From JACKLD01 sp049297695 (GTDB taxonomy: Bacteria > Pseudomonadota > Alphaproteobacteria > UBA2136 > UBA6156), in NCBI GenBank assembly GCA_049297695.1, contig JBAQUT010000068.1, positions 1 through 7,554 of the forward strand: a DNA stretch of 7,554 nt. The letters run 5' to 3'. The notes below the pieces were generated by a model that was not told the origin of the DNA, did no database searches, and saw nothing but the letters and a program-made list of their open reading frames with translations. The position numbers and the translations under genes are program-made. Below, piece after piece: positions 4,475-7,554 of the stretch (position 1 is the stretch's first letter; each line of letters opens with the position of its first letter).

Positions 4475-6184
4475 ATGGACAAACGGATAGATAAGCTGGC
4501 GATGGTGAAGGGGTGGTTTGAGGAGGCGGTGGGGAGTGCGGCCTACCAAGCGTGGCGCAAGGAAGCCAAGGCGGCGTGGGATTTTTATGACGGCAACCAG
4601 TGGACCCGCGAGGAAGTGGAGGCGTTGAGCGAGCATGGTCAGCCCGCCATTGTGATTAACCGCATTGCGGCCAAGGTGGACAACCTTGCGGGCAGCGAGG
4701 TGGCTGGGCGCACGCGGGTGATATACCGCAGCCGCAGCGGGGCCAAGGGTGAGGAAGACACCGCCCGTGTGTTGACCGATTTGGCCTTGTATGTGGCCGA
4801 GCGGAATGACCAGGCGTTGGAGGTTTCCGCCATGTTTAAGGCGGGGCTTGTGGGGGGGATTGGATGGTTGGATGTGGGGGTTGAGGAGAGGGATGAGGGG
4901 GCGTTTATCTTCAACCGTTGCGAGGACGAGTTTGCCGTGGTGTGGGACCCATCCGCCCGACGGCCCGACTTGAGTGACGCCCGCTTTGTGGCGCGGGAGC
5001 GGTGGTTGGATGCGGAGGAGGTGGGCCAGTTGTTCCCCGACAAAGCCGGCAAGGTTTTGGAAGCTATGCAGGGGAGTATGCTGCGCGGCGGGCAGGCTTA
5101 CGGCCTTGCCATGGCGGGGCGCGGGGCCGAGGTGGCGTATGTGGACGATGCGCGGGGGGTGCATCGGGTTGTGGAGGTTCAATACAAAGAGCTGGCCCGC
5201 CATTGGCGGGTGCGGAAGGCGGATGGCACGTTGGTATCCACTTTTGACAAGGCCGTGGTGACGGCTTTGGGCAAGGGGTGTGTGGTGGAAGAGGTGAGCG
5301 AGATACCGCAGGTGAGGGTAGCGTACTTTGCCGGAGACGTGTTGTTGGATGACCGTGAGTTGGCCTATGGGCACAACGGGTTTACGTTGATACCGTATGT
5401 GTATAAACGCCACAAAGCGGACGGGCGGCCCTATGGGTTGGTGCGGGCGGCTATGGACCCTCAGCGCGAGTTGAACAAACGCCGCAGCAAGGCCATGCAC
5501 CTGTTGAACACGGCCCAAGTGATTGCCGACGTAGATGCGGTGGATGACCCCAACATGTTGGCCCGGGAAGCGGCGCGGCCTGATGGTGTGATTTTGAAGC
5601 GCAGCGGGAAAGATTTGCGGATTATACGGAACAGCGACCTTGCGGCGAGCCAGGTGAGCGTGATGGAGCAGGCCGGGCGGGATATTCAGGATGTGATGGG
5701 GGTGTTTGACGAAAACATGGGGAAACCCAGCAACGCGGTGAGTGGGGTGGCGATTCAGCAACGCCAAATGGCCGGGGCCATGAACCAGATGTTTGCGTTT
5801 GACGCCCTACGGATGACCAAGAAGCGGTTGGGGGAGCAGGTGTTGGCGTTGGTGCGGCAGTTTTTCAGCCACGAAATGGTGATACTGATTACAGATGTTG
5901 TGGGGGCTGGTAGACAAGTGCGTTTGAACACGCCGGTGCGGGATGATGCTGGTGCCCCGATTGTGCTGGATGGGGTGGAGTTGCGTGAGAATGATGTGCG
6001 GAGTGGTGTGTTTGACGTGGTGGTGGAAGAAGTAAAAGACGTGATGAGTGGCCGCGAACAGGATGCCCGCAACCTGGAACTGCTGGTGAAAGCCGGTGTG
6101 CCCATACCCCCTGCCGTGTTGGTGGAGGCGAGTGGGGTAAGGGATAAGGAGAAGATACTTGCGGGGTTGGGGCAAAAAGATTAG
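4475..6184 (+). CDS. P22-type portal protein
   Basis: The 569-residue product is the dodecameric ring protein through which DNA enters and leaves the head and on which the terminase docks. The N-terminus has WDFYDGNQW (35-43), QPAIVINR (56-63) and KVDNLAGSEVAGR (67-79), features of the P22 gp1 family. The middle has FTLIPYVYKRHKADGRPYG (303-321) and MDPQRELNKRRSKAMHLLN (327-345), typical of the portal clip/stem region; AIQQRQMAGAMNQMF (426-440) follows. I start at ATG 4475, with GGAAGG at 4461-4466 eight nt upstream; an upstream GTG at 4466 would add three residues. The gene is intact with backbone codon use. It lacks an obvious C-terminal barrel extension (P22 gp1 is about 725 aa), so the shorter length fits shorter relatives. 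Confidence 0.9.
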   Translation: MDKRIDKLAMVKGWFEEAVGSAAYQAWRKEAKAAWDFYDGNQWTREEVEALSEHGQPAIVINRIAAKVDNLAGSEVAGRTRVIYRSRSGAKGEEDTARVLTDLALYVAERNDQALEVSAMFKAGLVGGIGWLDVGVEERDEGAFIFNRCEDEFAVVWDPSARRPDLSDARFVARERWLDAEEVGQLFPDKAGKVLEAMQGSMLRGGQAYGLAMAGRGAEVAYVDDARGVHRVVEVQYKELARHWRVRKADGTLVSTFDKAVVTALGKGCVVEEVSEIPQVRVAYFAGDVLLDDRELAYGHNGFTLIPYVYKRHKADGRPYGLVRAAMDPQRELNKRRSKAMHLLNTAQVIADVDAVDDPNMLAREAARPDGVILKRSGKDLRIIRNSDLAASQVSVMEQAGRDIQDVMGVFDENMGKPSNAVSGVAIQQRQMAGAMNQMFAFDALRMTKKRLGEQVLALVRQFFSHEMVILITDVVGAGRQVRLNTPVRDDAGAPIVLDGVELRENDVRSGVFDVVVEEVKDVMSGREQDARNLELLVKAGVPIPPAVLVEASGVRDKEKILAGLGQKD

Positions 6185-6193
6185 ATTTGATTT

Positions 6194-6361
6194 ATGAACT
6201 TTATTTTGGGATTTATTTTAGGGATGGGCTTAACCGCAAGTGTTTGCTTGTATTTGAAAGAAAATCATTTTTTTGAGCAAGATGATTATTGGAATAATAT
6301 TGGTCCGAATGGTGAAGAGCCTGTGTATTGCCCTGTCGGGCGGTGTTTAGAGAACATATAA
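6194..6361 (+). CDS. Small single-pass membrane protein (55 aa)
   Basis: The ATG at 6194 starts 9 nt after the portal stop, with no clear ribosome-binding site. Residues 2-21 (FILGFILGMGLTASVCLY) form one hydrophobic helix with small-residue GxxxG-like spacing. A soluble acidic tail of about 35 residues follows, with a CPVGRC pair of cysteines at 46-51 that could form a disulfide or bind metal. Codons are AT-rich. The gene immediately precedes a DAFRHxY-family gene, as the membrane peptides at 2990-3204 do. It ends inside a TATAAT (6357-6362) that could drive the next gene. Function is unknown; the pairing with the next gene is the best clue. Confidence 0.5.
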   Translation: MNFILGFILGMGLTASVCLYLKENHFFEQDDYWNNIGPNGEEPVYCPVGRCLENI

Positions 6362-6362
6362 T
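6357..6362 (+). promoter_or_regulatory. TATAAT -10 hexamer upstream of the 6384 gene
   Basis: This is a perfect TATAAT, overlapping the stop codon of the 6194 ORF. Transcription would begin near 6369, just before GGAGAG (6372-6377) and the ATG at 6384. No good -35 hexamer lies 16-18 nt upstream and there is no TGn extension, so it is weaker evidence than the element at 877-885. Confidence 0.3.
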
Positions 6363-6383
6363 CGGTTTAACGGAGAGATTGTT

Positions 6384-6935
6384 ATGGATAACGTTTTAAG
6401 AACGCGTTTGAATGCGCCTATATATCAACCTGATCTTGTAGGCCAACAAGCTAAAACGATTGCGAGTGATATGGGGATTTTTAAAGGGTCGGAGCGTGAC
6501 GCATTTCGTCATGCTTATGTGTGGGCCAGATTGAGGCGTGACTATGGTGAGACTATTTCCAGAGGTATTGGTTATACAAACGAGCTTTTTGGAAGAAATA
6601 GGACGGAAGAGCGTCGTGCAGATTTGTTAAATAACGAGAAAGGTTTTAAAATTTCACGGAGAGCTGACGATTTTGTGGGACTGCAGAAACAAATACATCC
6701 TGATATGCCAGAATCGGAACTTGATGATTTGTGGGAAAGATATGTGCGTATCCAAGTAACTGAAAAAGTTAAAAATGGTGAATTGATACCAAACCCGAAA
6801 GGAAATCAAATTTTGGGGAATGATATTAATGACCAATATGATAAAGATTTTAAAGTTATGAAGCATATGGGGAATGGTTTTGATAAAACACGACATATTT
6901 TTTCAGAACTTTACTCTAAATTTAAATCATGGTGA
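6384..6935 (+). CDS. DAFRHxY-family (DUF6973-like) protein B
   Basis: This 183-residue protein is the paralogue of the 3258 gene. It has ERDAFRHAYVWAR (37-49), RDYGETISRGIGYTNE (52-67), ADLLNNEKG (79-87) and VKNGELIPNP (129-138), in the same order and near-identical spacing. Outside these blocks similarity is low, and the YxRxxG-HxRS tail of protein A is missing; this one ends in KFKSW. Function is not known, and the conserved R, D, H and N-N suggest an enzyme or ligand site. The ATG has GGAGAG 6 nt upstream and a TATAAT before that. AT-rich codons (AAA, GAT, ATT) contrast with the portal and the next gene. It follows a small membrane-peptide gene, repeating the plan after the terminase. Confidence 0.65.
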   Translation: MDNVLRTRLNAPIYQPDLVGQQAKTIASDMGIFKGSERDAFRHAYVWARLRRDYGETISRGIGYTNELFGRNRTEERRADLLNNEKGFKISRRADDFVGLQKQIHPDMPESELDDLWERYVRIQVTEKVKNGELIPNPKGNQILGNDINDQYDKDFKVMKHMGNGFDKTRHIFSELYSKFKSW

Positions 6936-6949
6936 TGGAGATTGGGATT

Positions 6950-7554
6950 ATGAAACATATTATGAAAGCATGGGAGTTGATGGAGAAGTTGCGGGGGAAG
7001 GGGCCTGCGGCAGGTGATAAGGCAAGGGATGTGATGGAGGGGGTGTACAGTGGGGATAAGGACAAGCGATTCGGAAAGGGATTTAGCGGCATGGGCGGAA
7101 AAATTGAAACGCTTGCGGACGACGGCCCGCTTGCCGCTGGTGCGCGGGATGCCCTTGGACGCGATGAGGCGTTGGTCCGCGAAGTTTTACGCTTGGTTGA
7201 CGTGGATTATGACGCGTTGATTGCCATGGATGGGAAGAGCCCGTACAGCCTTGCTGTGGCGGCGAACCCTGCGGTGGTAGACGATATTTTGAAGGATGCG
7301 TCGCCCGTGGTGGCGGCCATGAAAGTGGCCTTGGGGTACAAGCCTGTGGCGGAGTTTACCCAAAAATACGGTAGTGCTCCTGATGAGGTGAAAGCCAAGA
7401 TTAAGGCCGAGGTGTTGGCCGAGATGCAGGGGGCGCCTGCGGATGCGGTGCCCGTGGTAAAGCGCGGGGTTGGGCCGTTATTTTCGGGCAAGACCGGGCG
7501 TGGCGGGGTGGAGAAGGCGGTGGGCAAGGGGGATTTGGCATCGCTGTTTAAGAG
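6950..7554 (+). CDS. Scaffold-like phage protein (incomplete at the right edge)
   Basis: The frame is open from 6950 to the window end, giving 201 codons. In-frame ATGs at 6929 and 6935 would overlap the previous gene; 6950 is preferred, with TGGAG at 6936-6940 as a weak ribosome-binding site. The protein is helical and charged: a Lys/Arg-rich start, GPLAAGARDALGRDEALVRE (residues 59-78), NPAVVDDILKDASPVVAAMK (106-125), and a helix from about 140 to 160. The final lysine-rich stretch (SGKTGRGGVEKAVGKG, about 180-195) might be a coat-binding basic tail. Gene order (portal, then this) matches the scaffold of P22-like phages, but no family signature is visible. Its codons return to backbone type. 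Confidence 0.5.
   Translation, partial: MKHIMKAWELMEKLRGKGPAAGDKARDVMEGVYSGDKDKRFGKGFSGMGGKIETLADDGPLAAGARDALGRDEALVREVLRLVDVDYDALIAMDGKSPYSLAVAANPAVVDDILKDASPVVAAMKVALGYKPVAEFTQKYGSAPDEVKAKIKAEVLAEMQGAPADAVPVVKRGVGPLFSGKTGRGGVEKAVGKGDLASLFK

Noticed and set aside
4448..5767. Long open frame on the - strand across the portal (439 codons)
   Set aside because: It is antisense to a clear portal gene and is His/Pro-rich as expected for the complement of G/T-rich coding DNA.
6330..6341. GCCC-TGTC-GGGC hairpin as a terminator
   Set aside because: It is inside the 6194 ORF and is not followed by a T tract.
1..7554. CRISPR array or insertion sequence
   Set aside because: No regularly spaced repeats and no transposase-like protein or paired terminal inverted repeats were seen.

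Overview
The window is a stretch of a tailed-phage or prophage genome (P22-like packaging/head module), with every supported gene on the + strand. The backbone is recognisable: a terminase-small-subunit-like gene at the left edge, the large terminase (1586-2923), a P22-type portal protein (4475-6184) and, running off the right edge, a gene in the position where P22-like phages carry the scaffold. The host is probably a Gram-negative proteobacterium. An alphaproteobacterium is my guess from the look of the proteins (especially the NNNPGN / MuF-like pair), but nothing here proves it.

Layout: 2-325 TerS-like; 341-862 exported Ca-loop protein; 877-905 perfect extended -10 abutting a short hairpin with a T tract; 923-1216 and 1203-1574 two halves of one phage-type protein separated by a frameshift; 1586-2923 TerL; 2990-3204 one or two tiny membrane peptides; 3222-3243 terminator; 3258-3938 DAFRHxY-family protein A; 3955-4227 small unknown protein; 4228-4474 non-coding region with a structured-RNA candidate, a terminator and a long palindrome; 4475-6184 portal; 6194-6361 55-aa membrane peptide; 6384-6935 DAFRHxY-family protein B; 6950 onward scaffold candidate, incomplete.

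Two kinds of DNA alternate. Backbone genes are GC-rich with a striking G/T bias on the coding strand (Leu mostly TTG, Val mostly GTG, Gly often GGG). The genes slotted between them are visibly more AT-rich and use ordinary AAA/GAA/ATT codons. Several inserts have their own promoter-like and terminator-like signals, which is how phage morons (independently acquired cargo genes) look.

The most interesting point is that the insert after TerL and the insert after the portal have the same plan. Each has one or more tiny hydrophobic membrane peptides followed by a soluble protein with the same conserved core (RDAFRH-Y, then an acidic residue and Asn-Asn, then NGE-NP). This looks like a cassette present twice in one head operon. 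Function is unknown; toxin/immunity, superinfection exclusion or packaged cargo are possibilities, not conclusions.
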